Position numbers and translations under genes: made by a program
The notes under the pieces: model-generated
What the model was told of the DNA's origin: nothing
The model's input: only the letters and a program-made list of their open reading frames with translations
The model's database searches: none
NCBI RefSeq assembly: GCF_014692525.1
Contig: NZ_JACNYL010000001.1
Span: 992,001-1,056,000, forward strand
Source of the DNA: Sphingobacterium chuzhouense
GTDB lineage: Bacteria; Bacteroidota; Bacteroidia; Sphingobacteriales; Sphingobacteriaceae
DNA: 64,000 nucleotides
Reading direction: 5' to 3'
In this document: positions 1-8,854 of the stretch, piece by piece
Layout: each line of letters starts with the position of its first letter
Numbering within the stretch: position 1 is the first letter of the stretch

Positions 1-1163
1 AAAACCCAACGGAAGTAAAAGGATACGACAAAAAAGCAAAAGTAATTTCTTCCAACGGAAAAGCTACCTGGAACTTCAAAGCCGAGAACATCCATGATTT
101 TGCTTGGGCCGCCGACCCGGAGTTTGTCGTCGACTCCACGAAAAGTAAAGGCGGGGTAACGGTGTATACCGTATATTTGCCGTCTAATAAACAAGTAAAA
201 GAAAACTGGAAAACTGCTCAGGGGCTTGCTGCTGAGTTTTTTGATTTTTGTGCCGAACGTTTTGGAGCCTATCCATGGCCAACCTATACCATTGTCCAAG
301 GCGGCGATGGTGGTATGGAATATGGAACCGCAACCTTAGTGACAGGTGGACGCAACATTAAAAGTTTAGTGGGTGTTATTTTCCATGAAGCTGCCCATTC
401 TTGGTATCAGCATTTATTTGGCATCAATGAAACGGTGGACGAATGGTTTGACGAGGGTTTTACAAGCTATATCGAGGAATTGGGTTTCCAAAGTTTGTTT
501 GAGAAAAGGGGAAGCTTAGATAGTAACCCGGTCATCAACGCTTATCGAGCTTATTACAAACTGGCTTTATCTGGTAAAGAAGAACCCATGAGTTTACTCG
601 CGGATTACTACGACACCAACTACGGCTATAGCCAACAGGCATATAATAAAGGACAGGTTTTCGCACAACAACTCGGTTATATTATCGGCCAGCAAAACTT
701 AGATAAAACGTTTTTGGAGTTTTACGAGCTATGGAAGTTCAAACACCCAACTCCGAATGACTTTAAACGTGTAGCGGAAGAAATCTCCGGCATAAATCTC
801 AAATGGTACTTCAATCTATTTGTGAACACGACACGCAAGATTGATTACGCTATAGAAAATGTTACCGACAAAGAAATTACCTTAGTGAATAAGTCGAATC
901 TTGCCATGCCAATTGATCTGTTAGTGGAATATGAAGACGGTACGAAAGAACTTTTTTATATCCCACTACGCGAAATGCGCGGTGAAAAACCTGCAGAAAT
1001 CTTTTCTATATACGAGGGCGTAAGGCGTACGGTATCGGAAGATTGGTTCTGGACAAAGCCGACTTATACGCTATCGATAAATAAAAAGCCGGTCAAAGTG
1101 CAGATAGATCCATCGTTGCGTTTGGCGGATATTGAATCGGCGGATAATAGTTGGGTGAGATAG
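1..1163 (+). CDS. M1 family metallopeptidase, C-terminal part (5' end outside window)
   Basis: The reading frame is open from base 3 to the TAG at 1161-1163, so the window holds only the C-terminal part of a longer gene. The GTG at 162 is in frame but is not a believable start, because coding sequence continues upstream of it. The gluzincin zinc motif HEAAH is encoded at 384-398. It is preceded by GGMEY, the usual Bacteroidota form of the M1 exopeptidase GAMEN motif, and followed by the third zinc ligand in DEGFTSY. The product should be a zinc aminopeptidase that cleaves N-terminal residues; M1 proteins of this phylum are often exported, but the signal region is not visible here. A hairpin with a T-run follows directly. 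Confidence 0.92.
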   Translation, partial: NPTEVKGYDKKAKVISSNGKATWNFKAENIHDFAWAADPEFVVDSTKSKGGVTVYTVYLPSNKQVKENWKTAQGLAAEFFDFCAERFGAYPWPTYTIVQGGDGGMEYGTATLVTGGRNIKSLVGVIFHEAAHSWYQHLFGINETVDEWFDEGFTSYIEELGFQSLFEKRGSLDSNPVINAYRAYYKLALSGKEEPMSLLADYYDTNYGYSQQAYNKGQVFAQQLGYIIGQQNLDKTFLEFYELWKFKHPTPNDFKRVAEEISGINLKWYFNLFVNTTRKIDYAIENVTDKEITLVNKSNLAMPIDLLVEYEDGTKELFYIPLREMRGEKPAEIFSIYEGVRRTVSEDWFWTKPTYTLSINKKPVKVQIDPSLRLADIESADNSWVR

Positions 1164-1204
1164 AAAATGAGCTGAGGCTAGATTGTCCCCCAGCTCATTT
1201 TTGG
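1164..1204. terminator. Intrinsic terminator between convergent genes
   Basis: A perfect 10-bp inverted repeat, AAATGAGCTG at 1165-1174 and CAGCTCATTT at 1191-1200, runs into TTTTT on the plus strand. The minus-strand side is also T-rich. It lies between the M1 peptidase stop and the convergent gene ending at 1219, so it may act in both directions. Confidence 0.7.
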
Positions 1205-1218
1205 TAATAGATTAATAC

Positions 1219-2124
1219 TTAAAAAACCACCTCTACTAATACAGGAGAGTGGTCTGACGGTAATATTCCAGAAAAAGAATCCGTAACAATCTGGTATCTG
1301 CGAATAGTCGGAGAATTTGTCTCATTGACAAAAATATGGTCGATTCTGCCATATGACGGAGTACCGGGAAATGTTCCTTTATCACCATTAATTTTCCGCT
1401 TCGCGATACCATGTGTATCGACAAAGTTTGGAGAACCCACAAGCAACTGATAGTTGGCGCTGTTATGGCCATAATTGAAATCACCCATTAAAAAGTAAGG
1501 GTCCCCTTTTGCTATTCTCGGAACTTCCTCCATTAACAAGTTAGTGCTTTCTCTTTGCGCTATACCGCCAATATGGTCAAGATGCACGTTAAATACAAAA
1601 AATGTTTCGTTTGCAACTTTATGTTTAACCTTAAGCCAAACGCAAGTCCGCGGATAACGCGCATCCCACCCAATGCTTGGCACAGACTTATCGTCTGCGT
1701 CGGTCAGCCAGAACTGTCCCGATTCCAACACTTCAATCGTTTCTTTGTTATAAAAAATTGGTGCGAACTCTCCCGCATCTGCTTTTCCATCTCTGCTAAC
1801 ACCAAAATAGGTGTAATCCGGCAACAAACCTTTTAAATCCTCTAACTGATTAAAAAGAGGTTCTTGCGCACCAAATACATCAAACTTATGTTTTTCTATA
1901 AGCTTAGCGACCGCCTGACGTCGGTCCGTCCATCTCTTCCCAGCCCCAGCACCGGGGTTGTCATATCCTATATTGAAAGTTGCAACGATTACCGCTTTGC
2001 CATCGGGTTCATTAGGTTCCGGCTCAACATTATTATTCCCTTTGCTGCATGCTACTCCACCCAACACAATAGTCAATATTAGTATGGCTGCAAACAACCT
2101 TTCTTTTACGCTTTTTAATTTCAT
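1219..2124 (-). CDS. Endonuclease/exonuclease/phosphatase (EEP) family lipoprotein
   Basis: A 301-residue exported protein with a lipobox ending at Cys26 (LGGVAC) and one EEP domain (DNase I / sphingomyelinase / inositol-phosphatase fold). The catalytic set is intact: Asn51 in TFN, Glu88 in AQEP, His181 in NVHLD, Asp215 and Asn217 in GDFN, Asp262 in RIDHIF, and Asp291-His292 in SDH. It should hydrolyse a phosphoester, but the fold alone does not tell phosphodiesterase, phosphatase or nuclease activity apart. It lies 36 nt after a second EEP-like gene on the same strand and is divergent from a SusC/SusD pair, so it probably processes a phosphorylated substrate at the envelope (inference). Confidence 0.88.
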   Translation of the reverse strand: MKLKSVKERLFAAILILTIVLGGVACSKGNNNVEPEPNEPDGKAVIVATFNIGYDNPGAGAGKRWTDRRQAVAKLIEKHKFDVFGAQEPLFNQLEDLKGLLPDYTYFGVSRDGKADAGEFAPIFYNKETIEVLESGQFWLTDADDKSVPSIGWDARYPRTCVWLKVKHKVANETFFVFNVHLDHIGGIAQRESTNLLMEEVPRIAKGDPYFLMGDFNYGHNSANYQLLVGSPNFVDTHGIAKRKINGDKGTFPGTPSYGRIDHIFVNETNSPTIRRYQIVTDSFSGILPSDHSPVLVEVVF

Positions 2125-2160
2125 TGTTGTTTTTGATTTAATGATATTATCTATATTCTA

Positions 2161-3255
2161 TTATAGCGAAAATTCGATCTCTATATACGCCGGCTTTCTA
2201 TCGGATCCCGGCCCTGTTTCAAGTAATTCATACTTGATTATTCTTGCTTCCCTGGCCCAACGGTACGAGATGAAGTCCGCAATAACATCGCGTCTATTAA
2301 CCCCCGTTCCAGATGCCGAAGTCCATTCGCAGCTGGTACATCCGGGAACAAACCCTTCTTGGTTAAAAATTTTGAACATCGGATCTTCTAATGGTTTTTG
2401 GTCTAACATAAAAAGACCTCCTGCTAAAATCGTCGGTATCATGACATCATTCAGTGCATCTATTACTTTTGTAGCTTGACTACTGCGTAGACCCGGACCT
2501 CCCGCATTGGTAACATCTTCCATTTGCACACCGGCGAAAGCAATCCGGCTTTGCGGAGTCACTTGCGCATGCAAAACGCTCAGCACACGGTTATTCTCTA
2601 AGTGGTGGCTCCATTGGGTTTCTAAAGGATGTTTCGAGTACACCGCCAGCCCAAATGCACCAGTTTGATAATCGGCAGGTATAGCACGAGAGAATTGATA
2701 ATGCGGCAAACCGGAAAGTTCCGAAAACAACTTAGGACGATCCACCTTTCCCGAACGATTGGTCATACTGTCTAGCTCACGCGCTATAACGAAATCCACA
2801 TCTCGTGTTTTAGCTAGGTCTGCGTAGTACGGTATTAAACTGTTTGCCGCGGCATTTGCAGTAGCGTGCCCACCAAAAGACAACACCTTCACGACCACCG
2901 TTTCCCCTGTCGGCGGAGGTGGTTGTATAAAATGGAACTCCGGCCCCTCCACAGATTTTCCAGCGACCTGAATAGCTACAGGCCCATCCGTACTCCCTTC
3001 TGGCGCGTTGACATGAATCGTATTTTCATTGAAGTGAATGATTTTAGCCTCCACACCATTGAATAGAACTTTGTTGTCTACACGTAGACGACTGAAGTTT
3101 TCGCCCTCAATAGTCACCACCGTACCTGGGCGGCCTTCAAGCGGATCAATGGAATGTACCAGCGGCGAATCCAAAGCCACCCGCTCTTCATTGTTTTTCG
3201 AACAGCTGCTAAACAATAACATGGTCAACAGCATGCAAAAAGTAAAGTGTTTCAT
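2161..3255 (-). CDS. IPT/TIG-domain lipoprotein with degenerate EEP domain (probable pseudoenzyme)
   Basis: A 364-residue lipoprotein (LFSSC, Cys18). Residues about 33-112 form an IPT/TIG immunoglobulin-like domain (SIDPLEGRPGTVVTIEGENF), then a proline linker, then an EEP-like domain at about 118-364. Against the neighbouring active paralogue the catalytic positions are changed: TFN becomes SFGG (Gly128), the VHLD histidine becomes Gln244, GDFN becomes GGLF (Gly280 and Phe282), and SDH becomes SDR (Arg353). The glutamate is kept (Glu160). The frame is intact, so this is a gene with a lost active site rather than a broken gene. It may bind glycan or phosphate ligands without hydrolysis (inference). 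It is the first gene of the two-gene minus-strand unit. Confidence 0.78.
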   Translation of the reverse strand: MKHFTFCMLLTMLLFSSCSKNNEERVALDSPLVHSIDPLEGRPGTVVTIEGENFSRLRVDNKVLFNGVEAKIIHFNENTIHVNAPEGSTDGPVAIQVAGKSVEGPEFHFIQPPPPTGETVVVKVLSFGGHATANAAANSLIPYYADLAKTRDVDFVIARELDSMTNRSGKVDRPKLFSELSGLPHYQFSRAIPADYQTGAFGLAVYSKHPLETQWSHHLENNRVLSVLHAQVTPQSRIAFAGVQMEDVTNAGGPGLRSSQATKVIDALNDVMIPTILAGGLFMLDQKPLEDPMFKIFNQEGFVPGCTSCEWTSASGTGVNRRDVIADFISYRWAREARIIKYELLETGPGSDRKPAYIEIEFSL

Positions 3256-3442
3256 GGTCTATTATTTTTAGGTTTCTTTTTTGTACTCAAATACTCAATT
3301 TCCTTTTAGCAACTTGCAGATATCGTCTTTTTATTTTTTCTCGCTGCAAAGTAACAAGAACGCATTCATCTTTACATCAAAAATAATATTATTTTTTTAT
3401 TAAATGTACTTATACATACTGGTACACTTCAATTTTTCATCA

Positions 3443-3489
3443 ACAAATCACTGTACAATAAATTAATTGACTGATTATAAGTGATTTGT
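3443..3489. repeat. Perfect 10-bp inverted repeat, operator-like
   Basis: ACAAATCACT (3443-3452) and AGTGATTTGT (3480-3489) are exact reverse complements separated by 27 nt. The repeat ends 24 nt upstream of the -33 element of the susC promoter. That position suits a regulator site, and the GntR protein encoded at 8855 is the obvious candidate (inference). Confidence 0.5.
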
Positions 3490-3513
3490 GTATAAATATA
3501 TTTTTTATATTTT

Positions 3514-3545
3514 TTTGCAATATAATAATATAGTAATTATCTTTG
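3514..3545 (+). promoter_or_regulatory. Bacteroidota sigma-70 type promoter for susC/susD
   Basis: TTTG (3514-3517), 20-nt spacer, TATCTTTG (3538-3545). This matches the Bacteroidota consensus TTTG-N19-21-TAnnTTTG exactly. Transcription should start near 3552, giving an unusually long leader of about 230 nt before the ATG at 3786. Confidence 0.6.
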
Positions 3546-3785
3546 AGTTGAACTAGTTCACACTGGTACATATTAATTTAACAACCAAGTTACGTTTTAT
3601 TCACATCTGGATTATAGCTTTGCTCCGGATAGATAAAATAAAAACAAAAAGGCAATCCCTACCAATATAGTTTCTTAGAGAAAGTGAAGAAGGGATGAAG
3701 TCAAAACAAAAACAAATGAATAAACCAAAATCGAACAATAATTATAAACAAGCGCACACAAAGTAAAAAATCAATATTAATACAT

Positions 3786-6700
3786 ATGGAACACAAGATT
3801 TACAAACATCCAAACAGGCCTTCCCGGCACTGTAAAGAAAAGTGTAATTTTAAAGGAATCATTCCTTTATATACACTTCTCTTCTTAATAGGCATGTCTT
3901 TGACCCATGCCTCCGCCCGTACAGGATTAAGAAAGAACATCCCCATCCAACAGGACACCACACTGACTATAATAGGCCGTGTAACCAACAATGACACACC
4001 TCCAACACCAATTAGCAATGTAAGCATTAGTATCAAAGGTAGTACTGCAGGCGTAACAACAGATGAAGAGGGTCGTTATTCCATAAAAGCGAAACAGGGT
4101 GATGTGCTCGTATTCAGCTATGTAGGCTATGAACATCAAGAATACACCGCTACCCGCAGCACAACCGGCCAGAACATTGTGCTTATAGCACAAAAGGGCA
4201 TGTTGGATGAAGTCGTCGTGGTTGGGTATGGAACACAGCGGAAAGCGCACATGACCGGATCCGTTAGCACCGTAACTGCCAGTGATTTAGAAGGACGTCC
4301 TATTCCTTCGGTAGGCACAGGGCTACAAGGACTTGTACCCGGACTAACCGTCGTCAACGCTACAGCAGCTCCAGGACAACATTCCAATGCGTTAAACATC
4401 CGCGGCATAAGTACTTGGGGAAGCGCCAGCCCGCTGATCGTTATTGACGGAGTGCCTAGTGGCAATATTAACATCTTGAATCCAGACGACATCGAAAGCA
4501 TATCCGTACTTAAAGATGCGGCCGCTGCTTCTATATATGGTGTACGAGGTAGCAATGGAGTTATCTTGATCACTACCAAAAAAGGTCGCGGAGGCAGTCC
4601 TTCCATTTCCTATACCGGGTATGTAGGTATGGTAACACCTACGGCACTACCCCAGATGGTCAACAGTCTCGATTACTTAACTTTATTAACCGAGGCACAG
4701 CGGAATGTAGGCATGACACCCGACTACGACCCCGAGGGCCCTGTCGATTACTTTGAAATGGTCAGAAATGGTAGTGATCCAAATTTCTTTGCTAACACCA
4801 ACTGGATCGATGAGGTATATCGCAAAAGTGCCGAGCGCAATGCACACAATGTGAGTGTAAATGGGGGAACAGAATCAACCAATTACTATTTATCGTATGG
4901 CAACCTAAACGAAGGAGGTTTGCTCACCGGTGAAAACTTTCAAGGAAAGCGCCACAATATACGAGCACGTTTAAACATGACTTTGCTGGATCGATTAAAC
5001 ATAGACGCCAATATGGGTTACGTAGATCGTAACTATACAGGCACGGGAAATGATGCAAGCAATGGTACCGGCCCATTGTATTGGGCCATGCAAATGAGTC
5101 CGCTTGTTCCCGTCCGGTTTACTACAGGCAATTGGGCGACCGGCAACGATATGCCCAATCCAGTGGCAGTCGCGACAGACGGCGGTACCAACCATTTTCA
5201 ATCACAGGAATTTACGGGTAATTTCTCAGCGTCACTGGAAGTGTTTAATGGACTAACACTAAAAGGGCAATATGGACTTGTACGATCCAATTCCAGACGT
5301 GATATCCTGCGAAGAACGCTTACATATTATCATCCAGACGACAACCGCGTAATGTTTGAAACCAATGCACCGAATTTTGCGTCAGCCACAGATTATACAG
5401 GCAATTACCAAACGTTTATTGGGACAGCAGAGTATAAACGTACACTAGGCGAAGCTCATAACATCACTGGGTTATTGGGTTATTCTTTGGAGAAAACTAT
5501 TGGAACGCAGTTCGTTGCTTCCCGTGATGACATTCCTATCGACATGCCTGCATTCAACCTCGGCCTCTCCAACACAAAGAATGATGCCTCGGGCAATCAA
5601 AACGCTCTCATGTCACTCTTTGGACGAGCCAATTATGCGTATAAAGACCGATACCTGGCCGAAGTCAACTTCCGCCGTGACGGGTCTTCCAGATTTGCAC
5701 CGGAGCATCGCTGGGACACTTTTGCCTCTATCTCATTGGGCTGGGCATTCAGTGAGGAAAAATTCTTTGATGGTCTACGCGACGTTGTCCAACTAGCTAA
5801 AATTCGGGCATCCTATGGTACACAAGGGAATGACAATACGGGACAGGACTTCCCATATCTTTCTCAATTGGCTGCCGTACAACCCAGCAGCATGATGCCT
5901 ATAGGTAATCTACCCATCACCGGATTTCGCCACACGGTCGCGGCAAATTATTACGTGACCTGGGAATCTGCCTCCAAACGAAATCTTGGGTTAGACCTAA
6001 CCATGTTGAATCATCGGTTTACCTTTACTGGCGAAATCTTTGTCAACCAGACAAATGACCTGCTAATCAATCCCGTGCTCCCTTCCGTATTCGGATACCG
6101 CACAAATTTTCCTCCCGAGAATCAGGGGAAGATCGAGAACAAGGGATGGGAAATCCAACTCGGATGGCGTGATAATATCAATGACTTCCGTTATGGAATT
6201 AATGCAAACCTCTCCGATGTAAGAAACAAAGTACTCCAAATGGGGAACCATGCGGCAAACCTTGGTACGCAAGTACGTTTAGAAGGATATCCACTTAATT
6301 CGTTCTACGGTTTAATCGACGAGGGACTAGCACAGGAAGCTGACTTTGAATACATTAAGGAAACCGGACGATTCACGCCATTTTTTCCCATATTTACGGG
6401 TGACCAAGTTGCACCGGGTGACATCCGGTATCGAGATGTGGATGGGAACGGCACAATATCGAATGACGATCGGGAAGTTATCGGGAGCAATATCCCACGT
6501 TATACATTCGGTTTTCGTGGTGATATGGCATACAAAAATTTTGACCTCAGCTTCTTTTTACAAGGAGTAGGTAAAGCCGATGGCTATATCTCTGGTCCCG
6601 GACGCCATGCATTCATGGACGTGTCTACCCGAATTCCACAGAACATACACTTAGACAGATGGACACCTGACAATCCCAATGCCAGCTATCCTAGGCTAGC

Positions 6701-6974
6701 CTACATGTTAAACCATAATACCCGTTTTTCCACCTATTGGCTCGAAGACGCATCTTATTTACGATTGAAAAATCTACAAATCGGCTACACGCTCCCCGAA
6801 AGCTTAACAAGTCGGGCACGTATCAGCCGGGCGCGTCTTTATCTTTCGGCAGACAACTTGTTCACCGTAACTGACTATTTCTACGGCTATGATCCCGAAG
6901 TAACGGTGAGTAGCGGAGGATATTACCCGCAGGTAAAAACTTTTACGTTTGGAATTAATGTGAACCTTCAGTAA
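3786..6974 (+). CDS. SusC/RagA family TonB-dependent outer-membrane transporter
   Basis: A 1062-residue protein with a long N-terminal signal region (hydrophobic about residues 25-42), a carboxypeptidase-regulatory-like domain (about 58-135, GRVTNN through QNIVLIAQKG), the TonB-linked segment DEVVVVGYGTQ, a plug domain with SPLIVIDGVPSG and the signature SISVLKDAAAASIYG-VRGSNGVILITTKKG, and then the beta-barrel. The last strand ends in aromatic FTFGINVNLQ. It imports substrate captured by the SusD partner encoded 11 nt downstream, using TonB energy. No STN domain is present, so it shows no anti-sigma signalling feature. Substrate is unknown: the locus has EEP proteins but no glycoside hydrolase. 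Confidence 0.95.
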   Translation: MEHKIYKHPNRPSRHCKEKCNFKGIIPLYTLLFLIGMSLTHASARTGLRKNIPIQQDTTLTIIGRVTNNDTPPTPISNVSISIKGSTAGVTTDEEGRYSIKAKQGDVLVFSYVGYEHQEYTATRSTTGQNIVLIAQKGMLDEVVVVGYGTQRKAHMTGSVSTVTASDLEGRPIPSVGTGLQGLVPGLTVVNATAAPGQHSNALNIRGISTWGSASPLIVIDGVPSGNINILNPDDIESISVLKDAAAASIYGVRGSNGVILITTKKGRGGSPSISYTGYVGMVTPTALPQMVNSLDYLTLLTEAQRNVGMTPDYDPEGPVDYFEMVRNGSDPNFFANTNWIDEVYRKSAERNAHNVSVNGGTESTNYYLSYGNLNEGGLLTGENFQGKRHNIRARLNMTLLDRLNIDANMGYVDRNYTGTGNDASNGTGPLYWAMQMSPLVPVRFTTGNWATGNDMPNPVAVATDGGTNHFQSQEFTGNFSASLEVFNGLTLKGQYGLVRSNSRRDILRRTLTYYHPDDNRVMFETNAPNFASATDYTGNYQTFIGTAEYKRTLGEAHNITGLLGYSLEKTIGTQFVASRDDIPIDMPAFNLGLSNTKNDASGNQNALMSLFGRANYAYKDRYLAEVNFRRDGSSRFAPEHRWDTFASISLGWAFSEEKFFDGLRDVVQLAKIRASYGTQGNDNTGQDFPYLSQLAAVQPSSMMPIGNLPITGFRHTVAANYYVTWESASKRNLGLDLTMLNHRFTFTGEIFVNQTNDLLINPVLPSVFGYRTNFPPENQGKIENKGWEIQLGWRDNINDFRYGINANLSDVRNKVLQMGNHAANLGTQVRLEGYPLNSFYGLIDEGLAQEADFEYIKETGRFTPFFPIFTGDQVAPGDIRYRDVDGNGTISNDDREVIGSNIPRYTFGFRGDMAYKNFDLSFFLQGVGKADGYISGPGRHAFMDVSTRIPQNIHLDRWTPDNPNASYPRLAYMLNHNTRFSTYWLEDASYLRLKNLQIGYTLPESLTSRARISRARLYLSADNLFTVTDYFYGYDPEVTVSSGGYYPQVKTFTFGINVNLQ

Positions 6975-6985
6975 TTTTTATCATA

Positions 6986-8659
6986 ATGAAAAAGTATCTA
7001 ATATATATCGCCATTGCCTCATCCACCTTAGCAACTTCGTGTAAGGATTTTTTGGATCTGGTCCCCTCGCATACAATCGTAGACAACAACTTTTGGCAAA
7101 CGGAATCCCAACTGCGCGCAGCTGCCGACGCTATATACGGTAGGATAGACAACAAGACTACCGTTGATATGGAGCAGATGGCCGACAACACACAATGGCA
7201 TCAGCTCGCCAACTGGGGGCGTATCGGAGCAGGTATCATTCCCAACGATTTTTCAACCGTGGAAGGTACATGGACAAACAACTATGGAAACATCGGAGAA
7301 TGCAACCGTTTCTTGGCCAATTATGATCGAGCCAAAGAAACCGCACCGGGAAATAAGGAGCGCATGGCCGCTGAGGTGAAAGTGCTTCGCGCATTCTTCT
7401 ATTATCAACTAGCCTTTTTGTTTGGAGATGTACCGTTAATTACGACACCGTTAGAGTCTGATGATCCAAAAGTATATGGGAAACGCGACCCAAAAGAGCA
7501 GGTTATTGACTTTATACTGGAAGACCTGGATGATGCCATCGCCTTATTACCGGCAGAAATCCCGGAGGGAAAAGCCACAGGACGTATTGCAAAAGGCGCG
7601 GCACTTGCGATAAAGGCGCGTATAGCTTTATACAATGAACGCTGGAGCGTCGCCGAAAAAGCAGCTAAAGATTTGATGGATTTGAACTTGTATCAATTGT
7701 ATACAGCCGGAGGGGCAGATAACGCCTACAGAGATCTATTCACACATGCCGGCAAACTTATAAAGGGCAACAACAAAGAGACCATCCTTGCCCGCATGAA
7801 TCTGCACGGGACATCGGTGCATAATCTTAGTCGCGAGATCCAAGTACAAGAACACTGCAGATGGAATGCAACGGCATCCTTAGCAGAGGCTTATCTATGT
7901 TCGGACGGTCTGCCAATTGACATCTCAGACCTATACAATGACGCCAATTACAATACGATATGGGAAAACCGCGACCCGCGCATGGAACAAACTCTGCTCC
8001 GCCCTGGCCACAAGTGGGGTGGAGGTTGGGACGGTAGTCCGGCTACGACAGACCCGACCGTCTTTACAGCGCCCAAGTTCACACAACTTCAGCCGAACGG
8101 GAACAGAACAGGCAGCCGTACCATTACCGGTTATTACTTTACGAAATATGTAGAGATACCGGAAGTAGCTCGTGTAGGTCAGGACGAAAACGATATCCAC
8201 CTTATCCGGTTAGCAGAAGTATACCTTACCTATGCCGAAGCAAAAATGAAACAGGGGACACTAACACAAGATGATCTCGATATATCAATCAACAAACTGC
8301 GCGACCGTGTAGGCATGCGACATATGCGACTTGACGAAATCTCTGCAAATAGCCTTGATTTAGAAACGGAAATTCGAAGAGAAAGACGCGTAGAACTCGC
8401 TTTAGAAGGTCAACGCTACTTTGATATCTTGCGATGGAGAGAAGGTGAGCTTTTAGGAAAAGATATGAGAGGTATTAAGGCGACATGGGCGCCAGTTCCG
8501 GCTCATTTGGGAAGCCTACCCGTAGACGCAGATGGCTATATCGTTGTCCGTCCGGGCGAAAGGGTGTTCAATCCTGCAAAACACTATCTATGGCCCATAC
8601 CCGCACAACAAATCCAATATAACCCGAATCTGGAACAAAATCCGAATTGGGAAGAATAA
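6986..8659 (+). CDS. SusD/RagB family nutrient-binding lipoprotein
   Basis: A 557-residue surface lipoprotein (signal peptide ending TLATSC, Cys19, then KDFLDL). It has the SusD layout: N-terminal SusD-like region with EVKVLRAFFYYQLAFLFGDV, TPR-like helices, and a C-terminal RagB/SusD region with RLAEVYLTYAEAK, RRERRVELALEGQRYFDILRW and the terminal HYLWPIP and NPNW motifs. It forms the lid of the SusC transporter encoded just upstream and sets ligand specificity. It is the last gene of the unit; a strong terminator follows 17 nt after the stop. Confidence 0.95.
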   Translation: MKKYLIYIAIASSTLATSCKDFLDLVPSHTIVDNNFWQTESQLRAAADAIYGRIDNKTTVDMEQMADNTQWHQLANWGRIGAGIIPNDFSTVEGTWTNNYGNIGECNRFLANYDRAKETAPGNKERMAAEVKVLRAFFYYQLAFLFGDVPLITTPLESDDPKVYGKRDPKEQVIDFILEDLDDAIALLPAEIPEGKATGRIAKGAALAIKARIALYNERWSVAEKAAKDLMDLNLYQLYTAGGADNAYRDLFTHAGKLIKGNNKETILARMNLHGTSVHNLSREIQVQEHCRWNATASLAEAYLCSDGLPIDISDLYNDANYNTIWENRDPRMEQTLLRPGHKWGGGWDGSPATTDPTVFTAPKFTQLQPNGNRTGSRTITGYYFTKYVEIPEVARVGQDENDIHLIRLAEVYLTYAEAKMKQGTLTQDDLDISINKLRDRVGMRHMRLDEISANSLDLETEIRRERRVELALEGQRYFDILRWREGELLGKDMRGIKATWAPVPAHLGSLPVDADGYIVVRPGERVFNPAKHYLWPIPAQQIQYNPNLEQNPNWEE

Positions 8660-8676
8660 ATACATACTAGAATCAT

Positions 8677-8720
8677 AACGACCGGGACAAACGATTTCAG
8701 ATGACCCCGGTCGTTTTTTT
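8677..8720 (+). terminator. Intrinsic terminator of the susC/susD unit
   Basis: A perfect 10-bp stem, AACGACCGGG (8677-8686) with CCCGGTCGTT (8706-8715), followed by a seven-T run ending at 8720. Confidence 0.88.
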
Positions 8721-8854
8721 AACATAACCACATATATTCCTTCTATCTCTGCGTAGCATACGCCAAGACTAGCAGATTTTAACACTCTTTTTTTTCTCCA
8801 TCCATATGATATAGTTAATAATAATTATTTAATTTGCAGATAGATTAATATCGC

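Larger units (their letters stand above)
3256..3785. other. 530-bp divergent intergenic region with regulatory structure
   Basis: AT-rich non-coding DNA between the divergent lipoprotein gene and susC. It holds a 10-bp inverted repeat (3443-3489), a Bacteroidota-type promoter (3514-3545) and two copies of ACTGGTACA (3418-3426 and 3562-3570). The first copy also forms TGTAC (3405-3409)-N12-GTACA (3422-3426). On the minus strand TATTTTTG (3378-3385) could be a -7 element for the lipoprotein genes, but no matching -33 element is seen. No coding sequence is supported here. Confidence 0.6.

Noticed and set aside
162..170. GTG at 162 as start of the M1 peptidase
   Set aside because: The frame is open and protein-like back to base 3, so the true start lies outside the window.
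3483..3500. TTTGTGTATAA as a fifth copy of the PUL element
   Set aside because: It lacks the TCA after TTGT-T, and no TTGTC is found at the required distance.
4136..4606. Long minus-strand open frames inside the susC gene
   Set aside because: They overlap conserved plug-domain codons on the other strand, and their translations show no family features; the same holds for other opposite-strand frames across the window.
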